Source: Isoetes taiwanensis (taxonomy: Eukaryota; Streptophyta; Lycopodiopsida; Isoetales; Isoetaceae). From it: DNA of 64,000 bases. The notes below the pieces were generated by a model that saw nothing but the letters and a program-made list of their open reading frames with translations, searched no databases and was not told the origin of the DNA. The translations under genes and the position numbers were made by a program. The stretch lies in NCBI GenBank assembly GCA_021234155.1, contig JAJEKV010000221.1, positions 624,001-688,000 on the forward strand, written 5' to 3'. Below, piece after piece: positions 11,595 to 23,078 of this stretch. Every line of letters starts with the position of its first letter. Within the stretch, counting starts at the first letter, position 1.

Positions 11595-14461
11595 TCAGTC
11601 TTGCCGTTTCTTTTTCTTCTTCCGTGAATTCAGATGTCGTTCCTTTTCTGATAGTGACCTCATTTTCATCTTTTTACGTGAAGCCGCTAGTTCATCAAAC
11701 CCACCATCCTCCATCTCCATTACAGCTTCACGCCTCGCTTTAAACACCTGCAACACGCGTGTATAGGCTTTATACGATATGGTAGAAGGAAAAAGATCAA
11801 AATAGGCACAATCCCAGAAATGTGACAAAAGCTAGAAAGAATGCAAACCAGTTAAATGGCAAATGATAGTTGACAATGCAAGTGTAGGAATTCTAGCAAA
11901 AGAGTTCTCAATAAAACAAATATTACCGTTGTAATATCCTTCAGTGCTTCAGTCTCATTGAACGCATACTCTTCTAGTTTTTTCCCAATAAAGGTCTCGA
12001 TTTCAAGAACAAGATTAACATCCCTCTGCCAAAAAGAGAGAGCATGTTTGAGCACAATAACTTCCAAAAGAAATCTTCCAACATAGTTGTGTAGGCATAC
12101 TTCAGTTACTAATGAGATAGCACAACCATCCCGGCCAGCTCTAGCAGTACGGCCAACTCGGTGAACATAATCTGCAGTGGACCTGCAAAGAATAGTGGCT
12201 CGACTCAATGCCATGACTGTGGTCTTTAGCAGATGATATTTCAACTCTTTGCATCTAAAATTGAACGATCTAAGCTTCAACAAATTGTAGCCATTAATAA
12301 GCAGACTATAGACAGTTTCCTAGCTATAAAGGGTATGCAAAGCTTAGGATTAAACCTTGGAATATCATAGTTAACAACCAAGTCAACAATAGGAATATCA
12401 AGTCCTCGACTTGCAACATCGGTGGCAATCAGAATTGGCACTTGCGCTGACTTGAAGCGGTTAAGTGATGCTAATCTCTGCTTCTGAACCTTCAGAGAGT
12501 GCAAGGCAACGGATGAGATTCCCAATTTATCCAAAATAAGGTGCAACTGATGGCAGGTTCTGCAAATAGTTGAAACGCTTAGTAAGCAATTTCCAAACAT
12601 GACCCTAAAACTACAATAACACAATACAGCCAGAAACAGGAAATTATCTCCCTCGTTGACCTACTTCAGATTTCAACAAGACTATGGTTGCTGCGATATA
12701 AATCAAGAAATGGGATTTTGAGACAGCCATCCAATGTTATTCATGAGCAAGCAAGCTTTAATAAATAGGCCTTAATTATGTGTTTCTGTAAAATCACCTG
12801 CATTTAGAAACAAAAATGATGGCTGAACGAACATTTTGCGTGCCAATGATCGACATAATGAACTTCAGGTACACATCCTTCATCTCAGCACGAACCAGCA
12901 AAAACTGCTGGCGCAACAATTCCACAGTCTTAAACCCCTCGTAAGCCTGGTAGAAAAAAGCGTCTTTACCAAAGACTTCATGCAATGCCTTCAGCTCAGC
13001 AGTCATTGTAGCAGAGAAAAGTAGGGTCTGCCGTTTCATAGGCATTGCATCAAACACAACGTTGAGTTCATCTTGAAGCCGAACATCCAAAAGCCTGTCG
13101 GCTTCATCTAGGACTAAGAACTGCATAAGTAGCAAACAAAACTATCATACCCACTTTAGTTGTTTAACAAAAGAAAAATGGCAAGATGACCATGAAACAA
13201 AACGATGCTAGACTTTTATCCAAAAGAAAAACATCATGGGTCATTTTGGAAGTTCCATAAGCAACCAGACACAACAAGACCAAAAGAGTTGAAATAACTC
13301 GAGAATAAGGAACCGCATAACAAGCTGGAAATAAAGCACCACAATTTGTGCACTGTATAAAGCCAAATCCTTATCAGGTGCTTATATATTTGACAACATC
13401 TTGTGCTTCAGTAAGTGTGCTGCTGTGTGTATGTCTTAGATTTAGTATCATCCATATAGGTTATCCTACACGCGCATGCTCAGTCACTAGCAGGTACTTT
13501 TTTATTTTGCTGTATGATTACTATGATCTATATAGTATCACTAATTACATAATCTGGCACCCCAATATTTTTGTATTCCTTTCATTCAACAATTTAACAT
13601 ATCAAGTTGGTCTAGAAAAACTATTCTTGTTATGGTTTCTGCTTTGTACAATTACAGCATTCAAAGAATATGAAAATGAACGAGGGGCTCCTCCCATACT
13701 TGAAGAGATGAGGATCAGTTATTATAAACAAATGACAAACAAAAGACAGGGAACAAATTTCTCTACGGTATCTTTCAACGATTCATTTAGTGCCCCTAAC
13801 AGCTTCATTAAGCCCGTGCAAAATCAATTCTCACACTGGAACCATTAAAAATGATGACATTTGTAAATAAAGCACCATACCTTAAGCTTTGAGAAGCCGG
13901 CTGCAAAAGTTGGATCGCTAGCAAGATGATGCATGATCCTTCCAGGAGTTGCAATGACAACATGGGGACGCTGCGCCAATTCCTGAGCTTGAGTGAGCAT
14001 GTCCATTCCCCTACTACAACGGTACATCGTAGGCGCAACGCAGAGCCCAATGCCCTGAACTGATCCCCAATCTGAAAGGCCAGTTCTCTAGTTGGAGTCA
14101 ACACCAATGCAAAAATTCCGTAGGGATTCTCGCCTAATCTCTGCAATATGGGAAGTGCAAAAGCAGCTGTCTTGCCGCTACCTGTCTGAGCTATCCCTAG
14201 CACGTCCTTTCCATTCAATATCTGAGGCATACATGCACGTTGTACTGGTGTGGGCTTCCGCATACCCAATTCACTACAAGTCTCCAGGAGCCAATCTGCC
14301 ACACCCAATTCCCGAAACGAAGCATCATCCCCGACATCTTCACTAATGCGAAGACAAGGATCCGAAACAGAGCTTTCGAGTTGACGTTTTGGCTTCTGTA
14401 AAGAGGCTTTTCTGGTAACATTCTTCGAAAAAAGAGGCGGGGACTGGCTGGCTCCGTCCAT
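11595..14461 (-). CDS. RH36: DEAD-box ATP-dependent RNA helicase, DDX49/Dbp8/RH36 type
   Basis: Likely an ATP-dependent RNA helicase of 40S ribosome biogenesis in the nucleolus, as known for yeast Dbp8. Six exons with GT-AG borders: 14461-13881, 13120-12798, 12559-12356, 12182-12101, 12025-11927 and 11747-11595, about 480 residues, close to family length. Motifs in order: GMRKPTPVQ (Q), AQTGSGKT (I), PTRELA (Ia), TPGR (Ib), DEAD (II), SAT (III), AIIFV (IV), [10 protein letters not shown] (V), [10 protein letters not shown] (VI), then a lysine-rich tail. The start is ATG 14461; codons upstream in frame begin with TTG, not ATG. One base is missing in the G run at 14008-14011, in the conserved VGG, so exon 1 is out of frame there. 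The usual DVGFQ after DEAD reads DVRLQ. Either a young pseudogene or a good gene with a sequence error; the intact splice phases favour the latter. Confidence 0.9.
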
Positions 14462-14536
14462 TCTATAATTCAAACTGCTCTTGCAGAACCCTGGCGTTGC
14501 TCATATCTCCGCAATACAGCGCGACTCATCTCGACC

Positions 14537-14564
14537 TTAGGGTTTAGGGTTTTCTGTTTTTATA
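14537..14564 (-). promoter_or_regulatory. Telo-box and TATA box of the helicase gene
   Basis: On the minus strand TATAAAAA lies at 14564-14557, about 100 bases before the ATG at 14461, followed by AAAACCCTAAACCCTAA at 14553-14537. AAACCCTAA telo-boxes are known to be common in promoters of plant ribosomal-protein and ribosome-biogenesis genes, which fits the predicted role of this helicase. Confidence 0.6.
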
Positions 14565-14864
14565 AAGAAGAAATCCATTCCAAACAGCAGAATCAGGTGC
14601 TCACAGGAACAGTGGTGTCCAGGTTATGTGGTTCGAAATCTCAGGAATTCTAGCCCATGGGAAGCCCCATTTTATATAAGAGACTTCAATGCAAACAAGG
14701 TGTTGCGTACGAGGGGTTGCCCTCCAGTGGCCCGAGAGTGTGTTTTCATGGGTTCTGTTTCATTCTTTTGTGCTGGGTCTTGTTTGTTTTTAGTGGAACC
14801 AAAATCCAAATATTACAACATATGGGATCAATATTCTTGGACCAAAGTAGCATGCAAATCCTTT

Positions 14865-15728
14865 TTACATGTGTCTCAGAAACATAGCCAAAACTTGGAG
14901 AGTTGCAAAGATAATAATTGTGATGCCAATATATTTCTGTGAGTGGTATTCAAGGCCAACAGATTTATGCCCTAAATAAAGCCCTATGCCCCAAGCAGTG
15001 ATTGCTAGACCATAACCAGAAGCTTGGAAAAGGATATAGACGTAAAACCATCCAGGATCAAACCTTTTGAATGGAGGAGATACCTGGCACACATAGCTCC
15101 AAGGATGAGAGGAATCCCCCAAGAAACTGTCGCTAAATATCCATGAGTATTTTTAAGATGCTGCCTAGGAAACATCTATAGTTCCATAGCTATCTCGTTC
15201 AGAAAGAGAATGTTGTGCTGGAGCATCACCATTTAATGTGCTACCTCTATTCCATAAATGGTACTGTTTGTCAGGAGCGCTGCTGAAACTCAACTTAGCA
15301 TAGAATTTCATATTTATCCCATTGATTTCTGCAGCAGAATCTAACAGTGTGAACACACTACCATTCGAAGGATGTGGAGTTGTGCCTGAGTTTTGACTAC
15401 TTGTAAGTTGGTATTCAAATACATAACTTCCTGTTGAATTGTTGAAGGCAATTAATGCACTACTTCCAGCCATCTGTCCTTCTGTGCTAGGATGAATTCT
15501 CCATCCTATCCATCGTCCTGATGCTGAAGCAGTGCTTGTAAATCCTATTTCCAGTATGGTACCAGTTCTAGTACAAGCCAATTCTTCTCCTTGTTTCGCC
15601 AGACTAGAGCAATTTGAAAATGTTTTGCTTGAGCTGCTAAATGTGACCCGTCTAGTAGGGCCCCTGCATTTGAACTGACACCCAACTACAATCACAAATG
15701 CTAGCACCAGACTACAAAATATATTCAT
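14865..15728 (-). pseudogene. DOMON / cytochrome b561 domain protein, broken and truncated
   Basis: Family members are plasma-membrane electron-transfer proteins with an extracellular DOMON domain and a haem-binding b561 core. ATG 15728 opens a signal-peptide-like start (MNIFCSLVLAFVIVVGC), then a DOMON domain ending GTIDVS at a TAG (15165-15167). The b561 start follows in another frame (LKNTHGYLATVSWG, containing the conserved HG), and after a second shift near 15085 continues FDPGWFYVYILFQ, GIGLYLG and IFATLQVLAMFLR to 14865. The remaining transmembrane helices are absent. There are two frameshifts, a 3' truncation and no visible intron. It stands 400 bases upstream of the helicase start, on the same strand. 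Confidence 0.68.
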
Positions 15729-16171
15729 TGTTCTTTAATTTTGAGAGAAAATTTTAACCCCAAATGTTAGGCTCACAATCTTTGCACAAATCTTTCTGAT
15801 AATACCTTTTTGCAGCAAATGCTTGGGACCCAAATGATTAGGTGCTAACAGATCAATCCACCGAACCCAGATGGCATCCTATCTCTACGTCTTCTTCTAG
15901 AAAAAGCTAGAGGATTTGTATGGGCACCACTGGCTATGGTGATCCGACTACGCTGAATGAGAAATGAATCTGTGCTAATGTAGAGGCCAGAAAGGGGCAC
16001 AGATTCGCAGAAAGGGGATTCCACGAACCAATTCTGGTACTATGGATTACTGGTACTCAAAAAGATCTTTTATATGATAAAGTCCTTGTTGAATGCAAAT
16101 AAAGGTGCAAGTTTGTACTGTTACCACATATAATTGCAACTGTATAAGAAAACAGGTTCACTGTATGTTAA
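15729..16171. other. Upstream region of the DOMON gene; nothing defined
   Basis: AT-rich sequence without a clear TATA box or repeat structure. Confidence 0.3.
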
Positions 16172-16431
16172 GTGCATATTCACACGGGGGTGACTCCGGG
16201 CAACGAGAGCTGTTGGATAGGCATATTCACCCCTTATTCCTTAATCTACACCGTACGTAAAGTTCCTCATTTGTGGGGTATGCAAGTACAAAATTTGCTA
16301 TACTGTATAACAAGATTCGCAAAATACTATAAGATTTCAAGCGCAATACTATATGGTGTTGATTTTGTACGTGCAAAATACAATTATGAGGGCTCTCGCT
16401 GCCCTACGTCATCCCCCGTGTGAATATGCAC
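16172..16431. mobile_element. MITE with about 40-bp terminal inverted repeats
   Basis: The left end GTGCATATTCACACGGGGG (16172) is exactly matched by the reverse complement of the right end at 16413-16431. The similarity continues inward for about 20 more bases with mismatches (GGGCAACGAGAGC against GGGCAGCGAGAGCC). At 260 bp with no coding capacity it fits a MITE. I could not define the target duplication, so the superfamily is open. Confidence 0.75.
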
Positions 16432-16787
16432 CCAAACCAAAGAGGGTTTAAGGGGGATTTTAATTTAAATGTGTTGGACCCAATGGTTGTGTTAATTAAT
16501 GTCAATGGTAGTTATGTGTTGGTTGTTAATGTCAATAGTTGTTATGTGTTGGTTGTTATGTGTTGGGGGATTTAAGTTTTATATGTTGGATGTTAATGGT
16601 TTGTGTTGCAAAAAAAAAAATTTTGGCCCCTTCCAGGCCTTAGGGACGTCACACCCCCCCTTCTCGTGTGACAAAAATTTAAGAATTCAAACAAGAAAAA
16701 AACTAGAATTCATTTGAGGCTTTCATCACCTGTAGCTTTTGAATTTGATCACAATAAAACAAATTGAACATAAGTAAAAGTTACCAT

Positions 16788-16790
<3 letters not shown>

Positions 16791-16855
<65 letters not shown>

Positions 16856-16862
16856 TAGATAG
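16791..16862. repeat. (GATA)n microsatellite
   Basis: About 17 units of GATA, nearly perfect until an interruption (GTAGATAGAG) at its right end. Confidence 0.95.
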
Positions 16863-17356
16863 AGCAGATTGATCCCATTATTCTGAAAGTCATAAAGTTT
16901 GCAACACCCATACACAAACATTTTTCAACTGGAATTTAACAGCAACCTTTGGCCTCCATGGATTCTTGTGGTGAGAAACCAAAGTGGGAAACTTTTCTGC
17001 TTGTTAGCACAAGGATCTAGAAGCCTTAGAATTTGCTTAATAACTGCCTCAAAATCTAAAAATGCATGGTAATTTTTTGCAAGCTTCATTTGGAATGAGC
17101 CATAAAACAATATCCAATAGCGCAATCCTGTATTAATCAGCTGGTAGGATGTGAAAGCCTACCAAACCCGATCGAAAAATTGCTGTTTTAGCATAGATAA
17201 CTTAACCAAACATATCATATCATATATTGTCAAAAAGATCTCGAAGAGAGCTTTCCAACACAATAAAAATCATCTCAAACAGAGCTCTGGATCAAAAGTT
17301 ATAATAAGAAATGTGTTGCCGGCGGGGAAACTGCACTACATGCGCCATTCAAGCCC
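16863..17356. other. No gene recognised
   Basis: Short frames only; no signal that I can interpret. Confidence 0.35.
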
Positions 17357-17533
17357 TTCATGTGCCCACTATGTACCACACGCACAAAAAAAGGGCTTTT
17401 GTTGTGAGCCATTGGTTCATGTGCCCATTATGCACCACACGCACAAAAAAAGGGCTTTTGTTGTGAGCCATTGGTTCATGTGCCCATTATGCACCACACG
17501 CACAAAAAAGAGGCTTTTGTTGTGAGCCATTGG
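17357..17533. repeat. Tandem repeat, three units of 59 bp
   Basis: Units start at 17357, 17416 and 17475, each beginning TTCATGTGCCCA and ending GTGAGCCATTGG, with a few substitutions. They are contiguous, without unique spacers. Confidence 0.9.
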
Positions 17534-18352
17534 TTGTTGACCATTGAAAAAAAAAAGACTAAAATCAATGGCTCAGAAATGGTGCAATCTAGATGTACGC
17601 ATTAGTACATCCATTTGGATCACGAAATCATAGGAAAACCTTAGTGAAAAGCGTACAAAAACACAAAGAAAACCCCCTGTTATTATGCTACATATTCAAA
17701 CTCAATAATCTTTAAATACTATGTTTATAATACAAACCATATTAGCTAGTCCATGAAACTGAATGGCAGAGACAAGTTTCTGTCCTTACCAAGAATTAAC
17801 ATTTGGCCAGGTCATAAAAAAAGGTCTTTCAAGTCTTTCCTGAGGGTTTAAAATATGTTATAATAGATGTTTTCTCTTAATTGCGAAAAGATATGCTGGC
17901 ATCAATATCCTAATTTCATGGTATTGTTCTATATCTTGATTAAGAAATTTATCTAGAGTTCCTTCGGTAGCCTCATTGCCGTTTATGCAAGCCAACTATT
18001 CTGGCATCTAGATGGCAGAAGATCCTACAAAACGTACATGTTCAAGCAACCAGATGCTATAGATTGTATTTTCTAATTTTTCTGTTTTGTCCATTTCGGT
18101 ATACCAGCATTACATGTCTATGTCTAAGGATAAATATCTGAATCTTTTAAGAAAATTCTAGGTACACTGAAGTAGTTCACCAGAAGATAAAAGAACTGCA
18201 GAGAGAATATTTGCCAATGATCAGATACTTGAAATGCTAGGTATTGCAGTATAACATGAGATTCGTTTCCGCCTAATCAAGCATTACAATTTACAAATGT
18301 GCATCAGGCCTACCAAATTTCCATGGTCTGCAAATTGTACGCCGCATCTTCT
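17534..18352. other. No gene recognised
   Basis: AT-rich, no convincing reading frames or repeats. Confidence 0.35.
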
Positions 18353-18800
18353 CACTACTACAAAAACAGGTACAAATGGCATAATTATGTGTCATATTTT
18401 CCTACACATATGGCACTTTTTGGGTGTGCCATTTGTGCATATTTGTGCCTCAAATGCTCCGCCTTTTTTATGCCATTTAAGTGCTGCCTATTTTGTGTCA
18501 TTCAAGTGTCCTCAAAGTGATATGTTTATGTCCCTTAAATGCTTTATATGTGCCAATTAATTGACCTCTTTGTGACATTTCTATATGGTGTTTGTGCCAT
18601 TAAAATAACATGCTTGTGACATTTGTATAAGCTGTGTGTGCCATTGATGTTATTTGATTGTTCCATTTAAAGTAGCATATTTGTGCTATTTATTTGACAA
18701 ATGAGTGACATATTTGTGTCATCTTTTTTACATATTTGCATCATTTTGTGACAATGGCAACATATTTGTATCACATAGTTATGCCAGCTGGTCACATATT
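18353..18800 (+). mobile_element. CACTA (En/Spm) transposon terminus with subterminal repeats
   Basis: CACTACTACAAAAACAGG at 18353 is a typical CACTA-superfamily end. It is followed to about 18800 by many short direct and inverted repeats of the type TTTGTGCCATTT, TTTGTGACATTT and CATATTTGTGTCAT, as expected for the subterminal transposase-binding region. I found no matching TAGTG end downstream, so this is probably a solo or truncated end. Confidence 0.55.
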
Positions 18801-20875
18801 TGTATCCATTAGCAATCAACATGCTTCCTAACGGGAGAAATTTAAAAACAAAAAAGTGAGCAACAAGAGATAGAACAGTAATTTCCATCTGTATTTTTTC
18901 AAAAGTGAACTTACAATAATGTGATTGGATTTACCACAACTTTAATTAAAGTTAGCCTTTGGATTTATTCCTTTTAAGATCGTTGATGCTGGCCCCTGCA
19001 AATGCATCCATCAAAGTTTAGTTGATAGCGACAATCAAAGCTTGCATAAGATGTTCTTTAGCTTTAGTTGTTCTGCCTTCCCATTTTAATATTAACTTCC
19101 AAGACTTAAGCTTTTGAACTTTATCAACAAATATGCTTTTTAATGGAGTCATGCAACATCAATAGTATACTTACTATGCTTATTCGGAATCTATGGTGGT
19201 AGACATTCTAGACAAGATGTGCTTGATATGAAATTTTAGCAAGCCGACAAGTTTATCTCTTTCTTCAGAAATTCTAGAGTACAAAACTAGCTCCAATGCC
19301 CGAAGCTACATGTAGAAAATGTTCCTGAAGCTACATGTAGAAAATCCTCATAGGCCGATTGGCCTCAGTGGACGATAAAAATCATTCTCATTCTCATTCT
19401 CAAACTTTTACAAAATTTGTCTTCAGGATAAGGTCATAATAAAACAGAAATAAGCTTAAGGACTAGAGATCTTTATCAACGTACTTTTATCCTCAAACTT
19501 TTACAGAAGTTATCCTCAAGATAAAAAGGAAAGCAAAAATATACATATAGACATGTATTATATACAAATTAATTGCATTGGTTGCCATGCTATATTATCA
19601 AATAAGAATGGGCTTTGATCACTTGACTTTTAACAGAGGATTGAAATTATTAATGCTAGCTTGTTAAATGTTCATACCCATACAAGTTAGCAATTGACAA
19701 AGATGAGGTTTTGAAACAAAATACCATGATCAATATTGACAGCAGTATAATTAAATTGACTTTAGGAGTGGTGCATGATGCTGCCTTGCAAAGCGTGAGC
19801 TAAAGGGTGGTTCCAACTATAGCTATGCTCATTTCTTCACATTTTTTATTTACGGAGCAGCCTTTAATGGTAATGTAGCAAGTGTTCTGCCATCACAGTA
19901 GATGCCAGGGATTTACCGAGGATTAATGCATGAATTGGTGGAAGCTGAGACAATATAACCAAATTCTGGCACAACTCTAATTGTCTGCAGCTTATTTGCA
20001 AGGAAGTAGAATTTAAAGGACTGAAAGCCTTCCATAAATTCTTTAAGATAAGGACTAAACCAAGAAATCGTTCAGGAAAAAGGACAAACACTTTAGAAAC
20101 ACAGGAGAAGCTTCGAGCTTCCATGATGCCACAACTCTCTTATTCTATAGCTAGTATTCCATAGATGACTTGGTATATCTGTCATGGATGGATGTATTCT
20201 CGTGAATTATGGTTAGAAAAAATCGTGAGTTATAGATATAATAAAAATAAACATAAACCTAGTTTAGTTGAGATAAGATAAGATAAGATAAGAAAAACAA
20301 AACAAAGAAAATAATTCTAAAACTAAATTGATAAAACAATAAGGATGCAAAACAACATATGCTAGTTCCATTCTCTATATTCTAAATTGTAGTATCAAGG
20401 TAATCAAAGATGAAATATTATTGCTTTCTGGCTTGTGAAGATCAACAGGTCACGAGCCTAGACCAGTGATTCGATAACCAATGATGATAAGTGTATGTTC
20501 TATAGCTACACAATTGGTTGCACAAATCAGGAAGTCTGGAACTACAAAACAATTTAGCAATAGTAAAACACTATATGTTCAAATACAAAGAAGGCATATT
20601 TCGTTTGGCGATGCCTGCACCCCTCTGTTCAATGCAGACATCTGTTAATTTTGACATCCTAATTAAACAAGATCTTATACATTAACGGGAGAAATCCTGG
20701 AGCTATCGGAAAGAGGCATACCTAAATCATTTCAAGCCCATTTCTCACAATTTCCAAGGCATTTTGATTTGCTTTTCAATGTAGCATTGATTAACAAAGA
20801 CAGCAGCAGTGGCTTATTTCTTAAAAAATTTGCAAGAAAATTTGATGCTAGAAACGAAAAAAATAAAATTGATAC
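18801..20875. other. No gene recognised, mostly AT-rich
   Basis: If the AP-3 delta fragment at 20876-21666 were still spliced, its next exon would lie here, but I could not find the expected continuation. A short ATTCTC microsatellite sits near 19385. Confidence 0.35.
20271..20292. repeat. AGATA pentanucleotide microsatellite
   Basis: Four consecutive AGATA units, plus a partial one. Confidence 0.85.
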
Positions 20876-21666
20876 CTCATATGGGTTACTTGATAACTCC
20901 ACAAATTCACCAGCTACCCAAGCTGCAGCAGAGAGGACTTTATGAATGTACGAGCATCCTAATAATGCCGGATCAATCAAGAAATCTCGTGCCACCTTCA
21001 CAACATCCTTTCTCACAGAAGGGACACGCAAGCCAATATCTATAAACTGACCCTCCACCTTGTATGCATGTTCAGTGTGAGAAATTCTAGCAATGTCTGC
21101 TAGCACTATCACATACCATGAAAAGTCTATAACTAACTCATAGAATGCATTGTGCATGTAGAAAGCACAGTGGATATAAGCTCATTGCTGAAAACACGTT
21201 CAGATGAATGTATGTACTTCATAAGCACCTGGATAGTTTCAACCAGGTTACCATCAGAAACCATACCTATAAAAAGCGTAAAGCGCTCATTTGAATGCTT
21301 GAATCATCGTTGTTCAAGCACTTCATAATCATACTTTTATTATCGGCCACTACATCTGGACATCTGGGCATAAATCCTAATAGCATTTGCGAGCCCAAAT
21401 ATTTCAAGTTTGGATCATCCTCTGACAAAAGCTCCTTCAGTTTCTCCACAACTAGACTGACAGCTCCGGTATGGTCCATCAATCCAGACAATACCGTCTT
21501 TCTACAATCATATAGCAATGATTTTGCATCTGTACATCTCATGTGCTCACATATTGGTTCTACAATCTTCTTACCTAGTCTTTTTACCTAGTCTTTTGGT
21601 CCGGCCTTCATCTGTAGAAGCCAGATTCCTAAGAATAAAATGGCATCGGTGCATAATAGACTCCAG
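20876..21666 (-). pseudogene. AP3D: AP-3 complex subunit delta fragment
   Basis: AP-3 delta adaptin is a large HEAT-repeat subunit of the AP-3 vesicle coat that sorts cargo to the vacuole. Only a middle part is present: LASTDEGRTKRLGKK, IVEPICEHMRCTDAKSLLYD, SEDDPNLKYLG, GMVSDGNLVETIQVLMKY, FYELVIDFSWYV and LIDPALLG ... AAWVAGEFVE. It ends NPYE at a good donor (GTATCA at 20875). The N-terminal 200 or so residues and everything after NPYE are missing. A 13-bp tandem duplication at 21573-21598 and indels near 21270 and 21160 shift the frame. Hairpin module copy 3 begins 190 bases beyond its broken 5' side. Confidence 0.82.
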
Positions 21667-21855
21667 GGAGGCAAAAACTTTCTTGGTTTTCTTTGCCCGC
21701 TTTGGTGCAATGTCTTTGTGTTTGTGGGCCTCTGCTGCTACCGGACTTGGACGGCTTCGCCTGTAGGGGTTCTCCATATACCCCGATTATATACCCCGAT
21801 GCTCTGTATATCTTCCGGTTAGGCGGTTTCAAACACGAGCGACCATAAAGCAGGT

Positions 21856-21986
21856 GACCGCCAGTTTACAAGGTATGATGGGTTTGGAGCAGTCACATCA
21901 TATCTTAGGTATATTCTAGCATATACCTAGGATATGCTACAAACCCACCTAAGCGAGGGTTTGCCCCTTAGGAGCAACCCAAAAAA
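21856..21986 (+). repeat. Hairpin module, copy 3
   Basis: In order: GACCGCCAGTTTACA, GGAGCAGTCACA, the palindrome TATCTTAGGTATAT ... ATATACCTAGGATATGC (arms about 14 bp, centred near 21918), CAAACCCACC, then the hairpin GGGTTTGCCCC-TTA-GGAGCAACCC at 21957-21980 and A6. Confidence 0.8.
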
Positions 21987-22938
21987 TAAGACACACATGT
22001 ATAAGTTGTTTTTACACCAGGGTGCATTTTATGGTTTTATACAAATAAGGCACTAACAAAGGCTAGTGTGAAAATCATCACAAAATAAGGCCACCTATTA
22101 TTTTGAATATGATTGGTCAATAAGTGATGTCTTATCTTATGGCGAGTGAAGTCCCTTGGTATAAAATAAGAATCCATTTCCCTTACCAAACCTATTTGTA
22201 CCTACCCGAACCTAAATGAGACATGTCTTATTTTTAAGAGTGTGAAAACAACTTCACCCTCTTTTGTTTAAGGGGCATATTCCTATTGGATACTTCTAAA
22301 AAAAGACAGTCGTGTGAAAAGGGCCTAATAAGCCATAAACGCCGTGAAAAAAGGTCGGAGTTGAAGATACTTCTCAAAGTTTCCCTCGACTTTCTCTTAA
22401 GTATTATAAGATTTACTCAAACTCATGTTGGTGAAAGCGGGTTATTGGTTGTGTAAACATTATGCTCTGCACTGTTTATTTCTTGCCAGAATAGTTGTGC
22501 CTAATTTCAATATTAAAGAACAGAAGGGAGATTTGTATATATGAGGAATTTTAGACCCTTCCAAACCCAAAGAATATGAAGTTCAACTCCCTTGGATCAA
22601 TTGAATTTACACAACAACCATAACATTGATATGTATTGACGAGATAATATAATGTTTGTGCAGTCATATGCATGTTTTTGCTAGCATCATGGCGCACATA
22701 GTTGGCATCTTAACTTCTATTTCTATTATGTGGAGTCTTTTTGTCTAACATCTCATTAGATGGGACAATAGGAGCAAGAGGAGGAGGAAGAAATCGTATT
22801 CAATGTCCACTAGAGATTAACGTGTTTTGAGATTTATATAGGACACCAACATTGCTCTACAGGCTGTCTCGTTCACCTTTATTTCATGAGACCATATGGA
22901 ACTTGGTCAATCAAATGAATTAAACGGCCCTCAATCAC
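21987..22938. other. Region between two facing hairpin modules; no gene
   Basis: AT-rich, noncoding. Copies 3 and 4 face each other across it, so it could be the body of a 1.2-kb element with long inverted repeats, or simply host DNA between two insertions. I could not find a target duplication that would decide. Confidence 0.4.
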
Positions 22939-23078
22939 TTTTTTTTGGGTTGCCCCTAGGGGGCAAACCCTTGTTTATGTGGGCTTTTGGCATATCCTAG
23001 GTATATGCTGGAATATACCTAGGATATGCTGTGACTGCTCAAAACCTACTCTTACCTGTAAACTCTCGGTCGCCATTG
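22939..23078 (-). repeat. Hairpin module, copy 4 (reverse orientation)
   Basis: Begins with a T-run and the hairpin GGGTTGCCCC-TA-GGGGGCAAACCC at 22947-22970, then a near-perfect palindrome CATATCCTAGGTATAT / ATATACCTAGGATATG (16-bp arms, 22990-23028), TGACTGCTCAAAACC, and TGTAAACTCTCGGTCGCC. It is the best-preserved copy of the palindrome. Two copies of GCTGGTGTGGGAACTGGT follow, at 23091 and 23146. Confidence 0.82.

Noticed and set aside
13348-13848. 166-codon plus-strand frame
   Set aside because: It lies inside the first intron of the helicase on the other strand, is hydrophobic and AT-driven, and has no domain.
14700-14745. Further copy of the hairpin module (GAGGGGTTGCCCTCCAGTGGCCC)
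   Set aside because: The stem is short and imperfect, and none of the other module parts are present.
17357-17533. CRISPR-like regular repeats
   Set aside because: Units are contiguous with no unique spacers, in a eukaryotic context; this is a plain tandem repeat.
19864-20124. Next exon of AP-3 delta on the minus strand
   Set aside because: An 86-residue frame exists, but its sequence does not follow the expected HEAT-repeat continuation after NPYE.
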